DNA of 64,000 nt from Streptomyces sp. NBC_01214 (GCF_026340975.1 NZ_JAPEOS010000001.1:3443001-3507000); one strand, 5' to 3'; counted from the first letter of the stretch, positions 25,458-34,755 are shown. Made by a program: numbers and translations. Notes: generated by a model not told the origin, from the sequence alone.

Positions 25458-26054
25458 ATGACCACGATCGCAGTTCTCGGAAACGGCCGCGTCGGCGGCA
25501 ACCTGGCCGCAGCCCTCACCCGGGCCGGGCACGAGGTGACCGTCGCGGACCGCGCGCCGGGGGCCGCCGCCGACGCTGCCCGGACGGCCCGGATCGTCAT
25601 CAACGCCACCCCGGGCGCCGGCTCCCTGGAACGTCTCGCCGCCCTGCGCGAAGAGCTGCACGGCAAGATCCTCATCGACGTCTCCAACGCCACCGTCGAC
25701 GGACCGGACGGACTGCCCGCCGACCTCATCTACCCCGGCTCGAGCCTCGCCGAACAGCTTCAGGAAGCACTCCCCGAAACGCACGTCGTCAAGACGCTCA
25801 ACACCATGCTCTTCCCGGTGATGACCGCGCCGGCCACGCTCACCCAGACGCCCACCGCCTTCCTCTCCGGCGAGGACCCGCTGGCCAAGCAGACCGTCCG
25901 CGAACTGCTGGTCGACCTCGGCTGGCACAAGGAATGGATCACCGACCTCGGCGGGATCCGGACCGCCCGCGCCACGGAGGCCGCGATCCTGTTCGTCCCG
26001 CACGTCATCCGGTCCACCGGATTCACCCCCTTCGCGATCTCGATCGCCCGCTGA
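25458..26054 (+). CDS. NAD(P)-binding oxidoreductase of the F420/NADP-reductase-like family
   Basis: 198 residues. A Rossmann start, TIAVLGNGRVGGNLAAALTR, is followed by HEVTVADR, IVINATPG, KILIDVSNAT and a conserved VVKTLNTMLF. These are the landmarks of small F420-dependent NADP-reductase-like proteins, which also include reductases of other small molecules. It lies 42 bp after the IMPase-like gene and 10 bp before the thioesterase gene, so it is the middle gene of the operon. The substrate cannot be told. There is no membrane or export signal. Confidence 0.85.
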   Translation: MTTIAVLGNGRVGGNLAAALTRAGHEVTVADRAPGAAADAARTARIVINATPGAGSLERLAALREELHGKILIDVSNATVDGPDGLPADLIYPGSSLAEQLQEALPETHVVKTLNTMLFPVMTAPATLTQTPTAFLSGEDPLAKQTVRELLVDLGWHKEWITDLGGIRTARATEAAILFVPHVIRSTGFTPFAISIAR

Positions 26055-26064
26055 CGGTCGAGCC

Positions 26065-26949
26065 GTGCAAGCAGCAGGTGACCGGAGTCGGCGCCGGCAC
26101 GGACATCAGAGTGCCGGCGTCCAGGTCGACGTCCCGGTGCGACAGGCTGATCTCGGCCGAGACGGCTCGGCAAGCACGATCGGCATGGCCCGCTGGCTGG
26201 AAGACGCCCGGATTCGGCTACGGCTGCACCGCTTCGAACGCCTCATCGGTGAGCGGGGGTTCGGCCCGTTCCAGATACTGCTCGTCGGTCAACGGGTCAG
26301 CCGGCTCGCTCCGGCTGGACCGGTCGGTACCCGCGTGCAGGTGCACACCGGCGTTCGCCGGGTCGGGCGCTCCTCCGTCACCTTCGGACAGGAGGTCGTG
26401 GTCGGCGACGAGCGTGTGGGCAGTGGCGACGCGACGGTCGTGCTGGCCGGCAAGTCGGGGCCGCTCCCGCTTCCAGACGAGCTGATCGCCGATCTCGACG
26501 AGATGCAGCTACCGGAGGCAGGGGTGGCGGGAAGGCCGGCCGCCACCCGTCCGCGCCCCGAGCGCCTGCACCGTGCCCACTACGCGTACGGGGCCCCGCT
26601 GCGTTCCCGGATCGGTGACGTCGACTCCAACCAGCACGTCAACTTCATCGCACTGGCCACTTGGTACGACGAGGCCGTCGCCGCATTCACCCTGGACTCG
26701 ATCGGGACGACCGCTCGGGGCTCGGTGCCGGATCTGCCGCCCTGGTCGTACGAGATCCAGTATCTCGGTGAGGTGACCTACCCGGGCGACTACGAGGTCG
26801 CGCTCACGGTCCGTTCTTTCGACGCCGGGTCCGTGCACTACGAACTCGGTGTCTTCCGAGGCAGCACCTGCCTGGGCGTGGCCGACGCCATCGGCCCACG
26901 CGGCAAACTGAGCGCCAGCCACTTGCCGTTACCTCCGGCGGGGCTCTGA
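26065..26949 (+). CDS. Double-hotdog acyl thioesterase
   Basis: About 294 residues from GTG 26065, with a poor ribosome site and probable coupling to the gene 10 bp upstream. Two 4HBT-type hotdog units are visible. The first starts at VDVPVRQADLGRDG and MARWLEDARIRLRL, where the usual catalytic Asp-x-x-x-His is not complete. The second contains SRIGDVDSNQHVNFIALATW with DxxxHVN intact, and GRxSxTF-like strands. The arrangement resembles acyl-ACP/acyl-CoA thioesterases with one degenerate and one active half. It would release fatty or hydroxy acids from a carrier. The operon partners do not identify the acyl group. Confidence 0.8.
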   Translation: MQAAGDRSRRRHGHQSAGVQVDVPVRQADLGRDGSASTIGMARWLEDARIRLRLHRFERLIGERGFGPFQILLVGQRVSRLAPAGPVGTRVQVHTGVRRVGRSSVTFGQEVVVGDERVGSGDATVVLAGKSGPLPLPDELIADLDEMQLPEAGVAGRPAATRPRPERLHRAHYAYGAPLRSRIGDVDSNQHVNFIALATWYDEAVAAFTLDSIGTTARGSVPDLPPWSYEIQYLGEVTYPGDYEVALTVRSFDAGSVHYELGVFRGSTCLGVADAIGPRGKLSASHLPLPPAGL

Positions 26950-27124
26950 CCGAGGCGGCGAAGGAGTCCCGGTCGTCGAAACGAAGCCCGGGGCGAACCG
27001 ACCACCGCGGCGCGTAGTCGGGCGATCAGCTCGTCTCGCCGCATCAGAAGCATCAGCTCGGCTCTCGACCGCTGCAATGCGAGCCACCTATAGGAAGATT
27101 GGCACGGTGTCCATATGAGTCATG

Positions 27125-27173
27125 GCGCCATCCTGCGGAACACGATCACCACACGATCACCACAGGATGGCGC
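27125..27173. promoter_or_regulatory. 11-bp perfect inverted repeat upstream of the AraC gene
   Basis: GCGCCATCCTG (27125-27135) and CAGGATGGCGC (27163-27173) are perfect inverted copies. The 27-base spacer contains the direct repeat CACGATCAC (27141-27149 and 27152-27160). The site is 33 bp before the ATG and could be an autoregulatory operator. Confidence 0.5.
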
Positions 27174-27205
27174 TGAAGCAATGAATACGAGAGGACCGGA
27201 GAGGG

Positions 27206-28240
27206 ATGCACGGTACTGGAGCGGAGGTCGACGGCGCACGCGGGGTGTTCGCCGTGGACTCGACCGCCCCGGGCTCCGCACCGCGGGGACTCGACGCTTT
27301 CCGGCGCGGGTGGGAGACGCAGGTCGGCGACGACGTCTTCCAACTGCCGGCCTTCAGCCCGGACACGATCGGTGACTTCCGGGTCAAGGGCAACGTGGCC
27401 AAAGTGCACGGCGCGGCGATCGCCGATCTTCACGCCGCGTCGGCAACCCGGACCGCGGACGTCCCGGGCGGCGATCAGGATCTGGTTGCCATGTACGTCG
27501 TGCGGCGCGGCGCATGGACTCTGGGCGGCCCGCCCGGTTACGGCGACCAGACCGTGTCGGCCGGGCAGTTCCTCGTCCGGCACCTCGGGCGCCTGACGGC
27601 CTTCGAGACGACGGCGCACCTCACGGCGAAGTTCCTCGTCCTGCCCCCCGGCGAGCTCAAACCCCTGCTCGGGACCCGGGTCATCACCGGGCCGGCGGAC
27701 TCGGCCGAGATGCGCTTGCTGACGGCCCTTACAGACGTGATCCACACCACCGTGGCCGACCTCGGCCCGGCCGGTGTGGCAGCTGCCCAAGCCACCCTGA
27801 TCGAGCTGACCAAGGCGGTGGCGAAGGGCCGGTTCGACGACGTAGAACCCCGGTTGGCTCCCGCGCTCGCCCAGGCGGCCAAGGACCTCGCGGACCGTCG
27901 GCTCGCTGATCCCGAACTTTCTCCGGCGGTGCTCGCGCGTGAACTCAACGTCTCCGTCCGTACGCTGAACCGGGCATTCGCCGCGGTGGGTGAGCAGGTG
28001 ACCACCTACATCCGCCACCGGCGACTGCACGAGGCCCGGCTCGCCCTGGTCTCGCCGTCAGGGCGCCTGAGCATTTCGGAACTCGCCGCACACTGGCAGT
28101 TCGCGGACGGCAGTCACTTCACCCGAGCCTTCAAGAAGCACTACGGTCAGACTCCCACCGAGTACGCCCGCTCGACCGGAGCGGCCTCGCCCTCGCCGAA
28201 CGGGCACCCGCCGGGCCACCGGCTGGCCGAAGGCGCGTGA
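27206..28240 (+). CDS. AraC-family transcriptional regulator
   Basis: 344 residues, with GGAGAGGG directly before the ATG. The N-terminal 200 residues form the AraC-binding-like cupin sensory part (DIAVxx-type pattern with FLVRHLGRLTAFETTA). The C-terminal domain, about 225-320, has both helix-turn-helix units: LSPAVLARELNVSVRTLNRAF and SISELAAHWQFADGSHFTRA, ending with FKKHYGQTPTEYAR. It probably controls neighbouring metabolic genes or itself through the inverted repeat just upstream. The inducer is unknown. Confidence 0.93.
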   Translation: MHGTGAEVDGARGVFAVDSTAPGSAPRGLDAFRRGWETQVGDDVFQLPAFSPDTIGDFRVKGNVAKVHGAAIADLHAASATRTADVPGGDQDLVAMYVVRRGAWTLGGPPGYGDQTVSAGQFLVRHLGRLTAFETTAHLTAKFLVLPPGELKPLLGTRVITGPADSAEMRLLTALTDVIHTTVADLGPAGVAAAQATLIELTKAVAKGRFDDVEPRLAPALAQAAKDLADRRLADPELSPAVLARELNVSVRTLNRAFAAVGEQVTTYIRHRRLHEARLALVSPSGRLSISELAAHWQFADGSHFTRAFKKHYGQTPTEYARSTGAASPSPNGHPPGHRLAEGA

Positions 28241-28752
28241 CCAGAGGTACGGCCGCAGTCCAGCGGAGCGGAGCCGCGTCCGGCAGGGCCCAGAATCCGC
28301 CGGCTGGGTCGGGCCCTGGTCCGTGACCGGTCCGGAAACGGCGGGCAGTGGCAGGGCCGGCTGTGCGCAGCACGAGCCGCTGAGAGCGCCCGACCGGATC
28401 GCGCCCGCAGCGCAGCAACGTACGGCAGCGGCGGGCAGTGTGTGCGGCTTGTCCGGCTTCACGCTCCCGGCCGTCCTGCGTGACACCGTCCAGGACGCCG
28501 GCTCCACCTGGATCTGTGGAACTGCCACGAGGGAGGGGACGGCGCAGGCCTACGCAACCTTGCCCCCGACCGAGCTGGAACCGGATCAGCGCAGAGCTGG
28601 TGGAGCAGTTCTGAGTCCCCTCGCCCACGCGCCTTCCAGCAGGCCAGTCACACGAGTTCGATCTTTGTGACCGGTCTGCTGCGCGTTGGCGTCCGGATGC
28701 GGCTCGGCAGTGCATGCGCCTCCCTGCCTCCCCAGGGATCCCTCCGAGCCCT
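28241..28752. other. Convergent intergenic region without recognisable genes
   Basis: About 510 bp between the AraC gene and the PIG-L remnant on the other strand. Frames are open because of high GC, but none shows a domain, a ribosome site or a known N terminus. No strong terminator was found. Confidence 0.35.
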
Positions 28753-29307
28753 TCAGGCCGATAGTTCGCGGACGCTGGGGTGCGTCGAGGCGAGGTCGTG
28801 ACGGATGAAGTACTCGGTGCCGAGGATCTCTTCCCGGTCCTGCGCCGAGAGCCCGCTCAGCAGGGCCGGGAGCGAGCGGGCTCGGGCTGTCTCCGAACGG
28901 TGTGCGCGGATGGCAGCCCACTTGAGGTCCAGCCGGGGCCGGACGTCCACTGCTGCGGTGACCATCTCGTCCGGGACCGTGTGAAGGCGCTTGCCGACCC
29001 CGGACACCAGGCTGGCGCGGCCGGAGCCGGCGGACTCCGGGTGTGCCGAGAGGTACGGAGCGGTGGGCTGCCACGAGGGCCCGGCCTCGGGGAAGGCGCC
29101 GGGGAAGGCGCCGGGGACGCCGGCCGAGTGCGCGGCGAGCAGGGTGACCCGGTGGGTGTGGATGTGGTCGGGGTGCCCGGAGGACCCGTGGGCGTCGTGG
29201 GTGACGATCAGGTCCGGCCGGCATTCGCGCACGTGGGCCACCAGACGCTTCACCGTCTCGTCCAGTGGGGTGTCGCGGACGCGATCGAGGGCTACTGGAA
29301 GGGCATT
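28753..29307 (-). pseudogene. PIG-L (LmbE-like) deacetylase, N-terminally truncated
   Basis: The frame is open from a TGA near 29308 and contains CRPDLIVTHDAHGSSGHPDH, which is the second metal motif of PIG-L N-acetylglucosaminyl deacetylases, and a normal C terminus (REEILGTEYFIRHDLA). The first metal motif (AHPDDE), which should lie about 90-100 residues earlier, is missing together with the start. A TACGGCCGG direct repeat (about 29330-29360) abuts the truncated end. A GTG at 29253 could start a 166-residue product, but it would lack half the zinc site. Confidence 0.7.
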
Positions 29308-29382
29308 TCACCGAACCCGGCGGTGCCGCCCGTACGGCCGGTACGGCCGGTACGGCCGAAAGATCTGAACCGGTACCGGGAA

Positions 29383-30501
29383 TCAGGCAGCGACGAGCTC
29401 CTGCTCGCGGTCCGGCGTATCGACCTTGGGCTTCTTGTTCGGCAGCGAGAGCCGGAAGACCTTGCGCCACGCGGAGAACACCTGCTTGGGCAGCGGCCCG
29501 GTGACGTACTCCAGCTCGTACTTGTCGAACAGTGCGCGCACCTTCACCGCGACCTCGGCGTACCGGTTGCTCGGCAGGTCCGGGAACAGGTGGTGCTCGA
29601 TCTGGTGCGAGAGGTTGCCGGTCATGAAATGCATGGCCCTGCTGCCGCTGATGTTCGCCGAGCCCATCATCTGGCGCAGGTACCACTGGCCGCGCGTCTC
29701 GCCCTTGATCGACCGGCGTTCGAAGACCTGCACGCCCTCGGGGAAGTGCCCGCACATGATCACCGAATGGGTCCAGATGTTGCGGACCAGGTTCGCGGTG
29801 AACGTCGCGGCGAGCGTGGTGAGGAACGAGGGGCCCGACAGCAGCGGGTGGATCACGTAGTCCTTGAGCACCTGCTTGCGGATCTTGCGGCCCACGGCCC
29901 TGGCCCGCGCGCGGAACTCCGGGTTCTTGCGGCGGCGCTTGTGCAGGTTCTTGCCGAGCTCCAGGTCGTACGCTGCGATGCCGTACTCGAAGAAGCAGGC
30001 GTTGAGGAAGTTCCACAGCGGCTGGCCGAGGTGGAACGGGTGCCACCTTTGGTCCTCGTCGACGCGCATGATGCCGTAGCCGAGGTCGTTGTCCTTGCCG
30101 ATCACGTTGGTGTACGTGTGGTGCAGCTCGTTGTGCGAGTGCTTCCACTGGTCGGACGGCGAGACGTGGTCCCACTCCCAGGTGGTGGAGTGGATCTTCG
30201 GGTCCCGCATCCAGTCCCACTGGCCGTGCAGGACGTTGTGGCCGATCTCCATGTTGTCCATGATCTTCGCCACGGACAGCCCGGCGGTGCCGATCAGCCA
30301 CGCGGGCGGGAAGAACGAGAACAGCAGCACGCCCCTGCTGACCAGCTCGAGCTTGCGCTGCGCCGAGATCACCTTCCGGATGTAGGCGGCGTCCTTCTCG
30401 CCCCGGCTGGCGATCACCTCGTCGCGGATCGCGTCCAGCTCGCGGCCGAGCTCCTCGATCTGCTCCGCGGTCAGGTGGGCGGTGGGGTCGATGGCGGTCA
30501 A
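29383..30501 (-). CDS. Membrane fatty acid desaturase, DesA3-like
   Basis: 372 residues from a probable TTG start at 30501 (AGGAG 4 bp upstream). No ATG or GTG fits. The three histidine boxes of di-iron acyl desaturases are present: GHNVLHGQWDW, HSHNELHHTYT and HQIEHHLFPDLP, with hydrophobic segments between them. The closest recognised type is the actinobacterial stearoyl/linoleoyl-CoA delta-9 desaturase DesA3. It introduces a double bond into membrane-bound acyl-CoA and needs electrons from the reductase encoded 7 bp upstream. It probably serves membrane fluidity or unsaturated fatty-acid supply. Confidence 0.92.
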   Translation of the reverse strand: MTAIDPTAHLTAEQIEELGRELDAIRDEVIASRGEKDAAYIRKVISAQRKLELVSRGVLLFSFFPPAWLIGTAGLSVAKIMDNMEIGHNVLHGQWDWMRDPKIHSTTWEWDHVSPSDQWKHSHNELHHTYTNVIGKDNDLGYGIMRVDEDQRWHPFHLGQPLWNFLNACFFEYGIAAYDLELGKNLHKRRRKNPEFRARARAVGRKIRKQVLKDYVIHPLLSGPSFLTTLAATFTANLVRNIWTHSVIMCGHFPEGVQVFERRSIKGETRGQWYLRQMMGSANISGSRAMHFMTGNLSHQIEHHLFPDLPSNRYAEVAVKVRALFDKYELEYVTGPLPKQVFSAWRKVFRLSLPNKKPKVDTPDREQELVAA

Positions 30502-30508
30502 GGTGCTC

Positions 30509-31564
30509 CTACCGTTCGATGTCGCAGGGGCCCGCCGCGGCGGACACGCAGGTCTGGATGAGGACGCCCGGCTCGGCCTCGGTGATCTCGCCGGTGCGCA
30601 GGTCGCGGACGGCGCCCGCCTTGAGCGGCGTGACGCAGCCGAAGCAGATGCCCATACGGCACCCGGACGGCATGAGCACGCCGGCCTCCTCGCCGACGTC
30701 CAACAACGGCGTGGCGCCGTCCGCGTCGACGCTCTTGCCGGTGGCGCTGAACGTGACCTCGCCGCCATCACCGGCGACGACGATGCTGGGGCGGAAGCGT
30801 TCGGTGTGCAGGCGCTCTTCGACGCCGTGTTCGCTCCAAAACTCTTCGGCGGCGTCGAGCAGGCCCGCGGGCCCGCAGGCCCAGGTCTCGCGCTCGGCCC
30901 AGTCGGGTACCAGTTCGTCGAGCCGGGCGATGTCGAGCACGCCGTCCGTGTCGGTGTGCACCTCGGTGAGCCGCAGCTTCTCGTCCGCGACCAGGTCGTG
31001 CAGTTCGTTGCGGAAGATCACGTCTTGTGGCCGTGGCGCGCAATGGACCATGACGACGTCGTCGAACTCGATGTCACGCAGCATGCCCATCACAGGCGTG
31101 ATGCCACTGCCGGCCGTCAGGTAGAGCACCTTGGCGGGCCGGGCCTTCGGCAGTACGAAGTCACCGGTCGGCTGGTCGAGCTGGACCAGCGTGCCGGGCT
31201 TCGCCTTGCGGACCAGGTGGTTGCTGACCTTGCCGTCCGGGATCGCCTTCACGGTGATCGTGACGCGGCCGTCCTGGCGGTTCGTCGGCGAGGTGATGGA
31301 GTAGGCGCGCCACAGGCGCCTCCCGTCGACGTCGACCCCGATCCGCACGTACTGACCGGCCGTGTGACCGCGCCAGCCCCTTCCCGGCCTGATCACGATG
31401 GTCGCGGCGTCAGCCGTCTCGGGGTGTACGGCCTCGATGCGCCCACGCAGGTCAGCGCCCGCACGCAGCGGGCTGACCAGGTCGAGGTAGTCCGACGGCA
31501 GCAGCGGCGTCGTGATCATCTCCAGCAGTTTCCACGCCCCACTGCGGAGGGTTGTACTTGTCAT
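30509..31564 (-). CDS. Ferredoxin-NAD(P)H reductase with C-terminal 2Fe-2S domain (desaturase partner)
   Basis: 351 residues. An FAD domain (RAYSITSP, around residue 87) is followed by a NAD(P)-binding domain (LTAGSGITPVMGMLR, and CGPAGLLDAAEEFW) and a plant-type 2Fe-2S domain with CRMGICFGC and the last ligand in LIQTCVSA. This is the architecture of the DesA3 electron-donor oxidoreductase of mycobacteria. It precedes the desaturase gene in the same operon with a 7-bp gap. The start ATG 31564 diverges from the PucR gene. The soluble enzyme passes NAD(P)H electrons to the di-iron centre. Confidence 0.93.
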   Translation of the reverse strand: MTSTTLRSGAWKLLEMITTPLLPSDYLDLVSPLRAGADLRGRIEAVHPETADAATIVIRPGRGWRGHTAGQYVRIGVDVDGRRLWRAYSITSPTNRQDGRVTITVKAIPDGKVSNHLVRKAKPGTLVQLDQPTGDFVLPKARPAKVLYLTAGSGITPVMGMLRDIEFDDVVMVHCAPRPQDVIFRNELHDLVADEKLRLTEVHTDTDGVLDIARLDELVPDWAERETWACGPAGLLDAAEEFWSEHGVEERLHTERFRPSIVVAGDGGEVTFSATGKSVDADGATPLLDVGEEAGVLMPSGCRMGICFGCVTPLKAGAVRDLRTGEITEAEPGVLIQTCVSAAAGPCDIER

Positions 31565-31589
31565 GGCCCTAGCTTGATGCGCCTCAGGG

Positions 31590-31625
31590 CGTAAAGTCCT
31601 GACCGCAAGACGTAAATTTGGTCAG
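31590..31625. promoter_or_regulatory. Candidate regulator site between desaturase operon and PucR gene
   Basis: The 86-bp divergent gap contains CGTAAA as a direct repeat (31590-31595 and 31611-31616, 21 bp apart, two helical turns). It also holds the inverted pair CTGACC (31599-31604) and GGTCAG (31620-31625). It is well placed for the divergently encoded PucR protein to control both genes. Confidence 0.45.
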
Positions 31626-31650
31626 CTGGATTGTTCGCAGGGAATAAAAC

Positions 31651-32790
31651 ATGAGCCATCCAATCCGGAGGGTCACCGAACTGGTCCTGGAGCAGGCGAC
31701 GGTCACCGCCATCCGGGCCGGGCTGAAGACCACCGCCGACGAGGTCGTCCAGGCGATCATCGACGAGGTCCCTCCCTACGCCAACGCCCTTTCGGGCCGC
31801 ATGGGCGTCACCATCCGCCGAGCGGTCCGCACCGCCCTGGGGCACTATCTGGACCTCGCGAGCGGGAACGCCACGGGCGGCGACGCCGGTGACGCGGCCT
31901 ACGAGCTGGGCCGGGGCGAGGTGCGCGACGGGCGTTCGATGGACGCCCTGCTCAGCGCCTACCGCGTCGGCGCCCGCGTGGCCTGGCGATGCCTGGCAGC
32001 GGGTGCCGTACCCGCAGGTCTGCCTGCCGCCGAGGTCGCCAAGTTCGCCGAGCTGACCTTCGCCTACATCGACGAGCTCTCCGCCGCGAGCGCCGCGGGC
32101 CACGCCGACGAACTGGCCGCCCGGGGCCGGGACCACGAGCGCCACCTGGAACACCTGGCCCGCGACCTCCTCGCCGGTGCGAGCCCGGACGTGCTGCTGG
32201 CCTCCGTTCAACGGGCCGGGTGGCAGCCTCCGGTTTCGCTGACCGCCGTCTTGCTGCCCGCCGCCCAGGCCCGGCCCGCCTACCGGGCGCTCGACCCGAG
32301 CACCCTCGTCCTCGACGATCTGCCGGACGCCTTCGGTGTGCTGCTGGTCCCCGATGCCGACCGGTCGCATCTCTTGCGGCAGCTGACCGACCGCGCTGCC
32401 GTGGTCGGCCCGGCCCGGCCATGGACCCGTGCATCCGCCTCGTACGCACGAGCCGTACGCGCGCGCTCCCTCTCCTCCGACATCCGCGACACCGAGGAGC
32501 ACCTGCCCGAGCTGGTGCTGAGCGCCGACGTGGACGCGTTCGCAGACCTGCGGGCCCGAGCCCTCGCGCCGTTGCGGACCTTGCCCGTCGCGACCGCACG
32601 GCGGCTGGAGGAGACGTTGCGGGCGTGGCTGCTGCACCAGGGCAGGCGGGACGAGGTGGCGGCGGCGTTGTTCGTCCATCCCCAGACCGTTCGGTACCGG
32701 ATGTCGCAGCTCCGGGAGGTGTTTCCGGATCTCGCATCGCCCCACCGGGTCCTCGAGCTGACCCTGGCGGTCGGTCTTCGGGTCAGCTGA
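31651..32790 (+). CDS. PucR/CdaR-family transcriptional regulator
   Basis: 379 residues. The N-terminal helical sensory region (about 1-140, with SVDALLSAYRVGARVAW-type pattern) and a middle GGDEF-like CdaR part lead to the PucR C-terminal helix-turn-helix: RRDEVAAALFVHPQTVRYRM followed by LREVF and LELTLAVGL. It is divergent from the desaturase/reductase operon across only 86 bp, which fits the known pattern in which such regulators control acyl-desaturase genes in actinobacteria. The effector is unknown. Confidence 0.9.
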   Translation: MSHPIRRVTELVLEQATVTAIRAGLKTTADEVVQAIIDEVPPYANALSGRMGVTIRRAVRTALGHYLDLASGNATGGDAGDAAYELGRGEVRDGRSMDALLSAYRVGARVAWRCLAAGAVPAGLPAAEVAKFAELTFAYIDELSAASAAGHADELAARGRDHERHLEHLARDLLAGASPDVLLASVQRAGWQPPVSLTAVLLPAAQARPAYRALDPSTLVLDDLPDAFGVLLVPDADRSHLLRQLTDRAAVVGPARPWTRASASYARAVRARSLSSDIRDTEEHLPELVLSADVDAFADLRARALAPLRTLPVATARRLEETLRAWLLHQGRRDEVAAALFVHPQTVRYRMSQLREVFPDLASPHRVLELTLAVGLRVS

Positions 32791-32844
32791 CGCGTACTTC
32801 GACCGTCCGCGTCATGGCGTCGACGAGGGCGCGCTCCATGGGCT

Positions 32845-32862
32845 GGGGCGGGCGGCCGCCCC
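32845..32862. terminator. GC-rich hairpin between convergent genes
   Basis: GGGGCGG (32845-32851) and CCGCCCC (32856-32862) form a perfect 7-bp stem with a 4-base loop in the 85-bp gap between the PucR and MFS stops. Intrinsic terminator without U tract. Confidence 0.5.
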
Positions 32863-32875
32863 GATCGCGGTGTGG

Positions 32876-34093
32876 CTAGGAGGCCTTGGGCCACCTGTAC
32901 CTTCCGGCCCAGTGGGCCCAGGCCACGAGGACCATCAGGACGGCTGCCAGTCCGCCCAGGACCATGACTGCGGAGGGCGAGGAGCGGTCGAGGACAGCCC
33001 CTCCGACCAAGGCTCCGATGGAGATCGTGGCCTGGAAGGAGGCGGTGAAGAGGACCGAGGACGCCTCGGGGGAGTCCGGGGCGGCCTTGGAGAACCAGGT
33101 CTGGGAGCAGACCGGGACAGCGCCGTAGGCGACGCCCCAGACGACCAGTAGTGCCACTGCGCCGGCGTCCGAGTGCCCCAGGACGGGCAGGAGGAGGGTC
33201 GCGCCGGCGATCAGCGCGGCGGCCGTGGCGAAGGTGGACCGCGGGTAGCGTCCCGCCGTGGCTCCGCCTAGGAAGTTGCCGGCGATGCCGGCCGCTCCGT
33301 AGATGAGCAGGTAGACCGTGATGAGACCCGAACTGACATGGGTCACCTGCTCCAGGAACGGGGTGACGTAGGTGTACGTGCCGAAGTGGGCGAGCACGAC
33401 GAGGAAAGTCATGACCAGGGCGAAGCGGGTGTTGACGCTTCGGAGCATTCCACCGAGGACGTCGAGGCGCGTCGCCTGGTCGGAAGGCAGGGGCGGAACG
33501 ACCGCGAGCAGCAGCACGAGGACGGCCAGCGTGAAGCCGCCCATGACGAGGAACGCCGTCCGCCAGCCTGCGATGTCACCGATGAACGTGCCCAGCGGCA
33601 CGCCGAGTACGGAGCCGAGCGGTACGGCGGAGAAGATCACCGAGGTCGCGCGGCCCACGGACTTCGCGGGAACCAGCTGGCTGGCGAGTCCGGCGCCGAT
33701 GGACCAGAATCCGCCGATGGTGATGCCCACCATGACGCGGGAGATCAGGACCAGCCAGTAGCTCGAGGCGACGGCGGCCAGGAAGTTGGCCAGCGTCAGC
33801 AGCAGGATGAACACACCCAGCATGACCCGCCGGTCGATCCGCCCGGTGGCCACCGTGACCACGGGGGCCGAGACCGCGGCGAGGAATCCTGGCATGGTCA
33901 TCATGAGACCAGCCATTCCGTCCGAAATGGTGAAACTCGATCCGATCGACGTGAGAAGGCCGATCGGAAGAATCTCGGTCGTGACGATGGAGAAGATCCC
34001 TAGCATGACCGAAATGACGGCCAGCCAAGAGATGAACGGCGAGCGGTCCGTCGGTGCGGGGGATTGGATAGAAGTGGCGGTTGCTGTGGACAT
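32876..34093 (-). CDS. MFS transporter, DHA1-type (AraJ/Cmx-like)
   Basis: 405 residues with twelve hydrophobic segments. The start is SWLAVISVMLGIFSIVTTEI. Typical DHA1 landmarks are GRIDRRVMLGVF between helices 2 and 3 and VMVGITIGGFWSIG in helix 4-5. A central loop (PSDQATRLDVLGGML) separates the two halves. It is probably a proton-driven drug or metabolite exporter of the inner membrane, with unknown substrate. It has its own promoter region and no co-directional neighbour. Confidence 0.92.
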   Translation of the reverse strand: MSTATATSIQSPAPTDRSPFISWLAVISVMLGIFSIVTTEILPIGLLTSIGSSFTISDGMAGLMMTMPGFLAAVSAPVVTVATGRIDRRVMLGVFILLLTLANFLAAVASSYWLVLISRVMVGITIGGFWSIGAGLASQLVPAKSVGRATSVIFSAVPLGSVLGVPLGTFIGDIAGWRTAFLVMGGFTLAVLVLLLAVVPPLPSDQATRLDVLGGMLRSVNTRFALVMTFLVVLAHFGTYTYVTPFLEQVTHVSSGLITVYLLIYGAAGIAGNFLGGATAGRYPRSTFATAAALIAGATLLLPVLGHSDAGAVALLVVWGVAYGAVPVCSQTWFSKAAPDSPEASSVLFTASFQATISIGALVGGAVLDRSSPSAVMVLGGLAAVLMVLVAWAHWAGRYRWPKAS

Positions 34094-34443
34094 GAATTCC
34101 GTCCTGAGTTGGGCATCACGTGCAGAGTTGCGTGATCTCTAGCCCAGCAGAAACGGGCACCATCTTCTGGCAGATTACCGACACCAACAACCGACCCCTT
34201 GCGGCGTCGAGAGTGATCCGGCTGCACCCACAGAGTGTCACCAGTTCCGGTGTTTCAGCAGGTCAACGGGTCGAGAAACTGTCCGCGCAGGAAAAACGTC
34301 GCGTGATGGTTCACGTCGCGAACCTGCCGGACGGCGACTCGATTCGATGTTGTTCTGGTTCTCCCGCGTCGCATGTCGTGTCGCTGCGCCGCCGCAGTGG
34401 GCGTATCGGTCCGACGAGGTCGTCAGCTGAATTGAGGAGAAGA
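34094..34443. other. Intergenic region upstream of the MFS gene
   Basis: 350 bp. ATCACG (34115-34120) and CGTGAT (34131-34136) form a short inverted repeat just upstream of the transporter start and could be a repressor site. The rest shows no domain. A GAGGAG ribosome site for the next gene is at 34434-34439. Confidence 0.4.
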
Positions 34444-34755
34444 GTGTTCGAGCCTGAAGAGGTAATCCGAAAGAACGTGCAGGAGAAGGCGGCGGGACTC
34501 GACCGCGACGGTGTCTGCGCACAGAAGCGAGAAGCGCAACGCAGGTACGACGCCAGCACGCCGGGGTATTGCGTCGAGCTGGTCATGCGACGGGAACAGC
34601 TGGACGAGTACGTCAAGGAATGGCAGCGCGTACTTGACGAGATGTGCTGCTGCACCCCGCCGACCCGCTCAGCGGCCGGCGCGGCGACCCCACGGAGCGG
34701 ATCGACCTCGAACCCTCCGCGCTCGCCTTCTCGTTCGACCACCGCGTCCGGGTGA
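34444..34755 (+). pseudogene. Unknown gene, 5' part intact, 3' part replaced by injection-system sequence
   Basis: A GTG at 34444 with GAGGAG 4-5 bp upstream opens a frame with good codon usage for about 64 codons (starts MFEPEEVIRKNVQEKAAGLD, later ELVMRREQLDEYVKEWQRVL). At about 34635 sequence in another frame becomes recognisable as the end of a baseplate gene, and this frame continues only as shadow to a stop at 34755. I do not recognise the N-terminal protein. A recombination or deletion junction near 34630 is the simplest explanation. Confidence 0.5.

Noticed and set aside
28753..29253. Intact small PIG-L deacetylase
   Set aside because: The first metal-binding motif is missing, so a functional enzyme is unlikely; listed as a pseudogene.
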